A stretch of 12,933 bases of DNA from Methanomassiliicoccus sp. UBA6 (lineage in GTDB: Archaea > Thermoplasmatota > Thermoplasmata > Methanomassiliicoccales > Methanomassiliicoccaceae), in NCBI GenBank assembly GCA_002508545.1, contig DAVH01000028.1, forward strand, positions 14,903-27,835. Reading direction: 5' to 3'. The position numbers and the translations under genes were made by a program. This document shows, piece by piece, positions 12,318 to 12,933 of the stretch (position 1 is the first letter of the stretch; each line of letters begins with the position of its first letter). The notes below the pieces were generated by a model that was not told where the DNA came from, searched no databases, and saw only the letters and a list, made by a program, of their open reading frames with translations.

Positions 12318-12933
12318 TGAACTCCCCCGCGCACCATCTGGACGAGAGGGAGAGGGTCTTCGACCGCATCATCCCCGACAAGTTCCGCCCGGTCATCGAC
12401 CGGGACGCCTGCCTGGGCTGCAAGCGCTGCGTGAAGGAGTGCAGCTTCGGCGTGCTGGAGTGGAAGGACGACCGCGCGGTCAGCAGGGGCGGCTGCGTCG
12501 CCTGCCAGCGCTGCGTGGCCATGTGCCCCGCCCGGTGCATCGAGATCGCCACCGTGCCGTCCGGCCTGCCGCCTCATGCCTCGTACACCGAGAGGGTCCG
12601 CCAGGGCATCAACGCCCAATCCTCCTCGGGCGGGGTCCTGCTGTGCTCCTGCGGCACCGACATGCCCTACGGCATGATCTTCGACGACCTGATACTGGAC
12701 GCGGCGCAGGTCACCAATCCCTCGATCGACCCGCTGAGGGAGGAGGTGGAGACCCGCACCTACGTCGGCCGCCGGTCCTCGCGGGTCGCGCTTACCGGCG
12801 ACGGCTTCGTGGCGGAGAGCGGGCGCTCCGGCCCGGTGGTGGCCATGGACATGCCCATCATGTTCGGCCACATCTCCCTGGGCGCGGTCAGCTACAACAC
12901 CCAGAGGTCGCTGTTCCAGGCCGCCAAGGACCT
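12317..12933 (+). CDS. Archaeal glutamate synthase, ferredoxin-FMN synthase subunit, 3' end missing
   Basis: First 205 residues of the synthase subunit; the gene runs off the window. An N-terminal 2x[4Fe-4S] ferredoxin domain has C32-x2-C35-x2-C38-x3-C42 and C60-x2-C63-x2-C66-x3-C70 followed by Pro71. The start of the FMN-binding glutamate synthase domain follows, with DAAQVTNPSIDPLREEVETR (about 131-150) and the beginning of the TIM barrel (PIMFGHISLGAVSYNTQRS). It receives ammonia from the glutaminase subunit and electrons, probably from ferredoxin, to make glutamate. An extra CSC motif lies at about residues 110-112. The first cluster motif ends CSF rather than the usual CP. The ATG overlaps the upstream stop (TGATG). 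Confidence 0.95.
   Translation, partial: MNSPAHHLDERERVFDRIIPDKFRPVIDRDACLGCKRCVKECSFGVLEWKDDRAVSRGGCVACQRCVAMCPARCIEIATVPSGLPPHASYTERVRQGINAQSSSGGVLLCSCGTDMPYGMIFDDLILDAAQVTNPSIDPLREEVETRTYVGRRSSRVALTGDGFVAESGRSGPVVAMDMPIMFGHISLGAVSYNTQRSLFQAAKD

Noticed and set aside
12032..12871. 279-codon open frame on the - strand opposite the glutamate synthase genes
   Set aside because: It is a shadow of two well-supported genes; the protein is His/Gly/Asp/Arg rich with no recognisable domain.

Overview
This window looks like chromosomal housekeeping DNA from a GC-rich archaeon. I see no mobile element, CRISPR array, tRNA or rRNA. The archaeal markers are the Csl4 exosome subunit, a NOB1-type PIN nuclease, a geranylgeranyl reductase-type flavoenzyme, an archaeal-type split glutamate synthase, and several TATA-like boxes about 25-29 bases upstream of start codons that lack Shine-Dalgarno sites, which suggests leaderless mRNAs. 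The Fpo/Nuo antiporter-like subunits and overall gene content fit Thermoplasmatota, possibly a methanogen of the Methanomassiliicoccales. That placement is inference and would need a tree.

Layout. (1) 1-3977, + strand: the 3' part of fpoL, then fpoM and fpoN, the three proton-pumping membrane subunits of a complex I-like F420H2/ferredoxin dehydrogenase, in one tight operon. (2) 3980-4408, - strand: a two-CBS-domain protein meeting fpoN tail to tail with a 2-base gap. (3) 4569-6625, + strand: a trans-prenyl diphosphate synthase overlapped by a geranylgeranyl reductase-type flavoprotein, a prenyl-chain synthesis and saturation pair. (4) 6614-7078, - strand: a NOB1-like rRNA-processing nuclease, divergent from an 83-residue protein of unknown function (7149-7400, +). 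(5) 7372-8238, - strand: a THUMP-less ThiI tRNA sulfurtransferase preceded by a 58-residue coiled-coil/acidic protein. (6) 8412-8717, - strand: a half-size ferritin-like protein. (7) 8836-10638, - strand: an operon of an HTH-CBS regulator, a METTL5-like RNA methyltransferase and Csl4, closed by a strong hairpin. (8) A 458-base divergent intergenic region with AT-rich segments and inverted repeats. (9) 11097-12933, + strand: the glutaminase subunit of glutamate synthase, with what looks like an N-terminal propeptide, then the ferredoxin-FMN synthase subunit, which is cut by the window end.

Themes: membrane energy conservation (Fpo), isoprenoid lipid or carrier synthesis, RNA processing and modification (NOB1, ThiI, METTL5-like, Csl4), iron handling and ammonia assimilation. 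Nothing here is a clear new system. The points most worth checking are the long-chain signature in the prenyl synthase, the encapsulin-type half-ferritin, the stand-alone Fe-S ThiI, two uncharacterised small proteins, and the structured region ahead of glutamate synthase.
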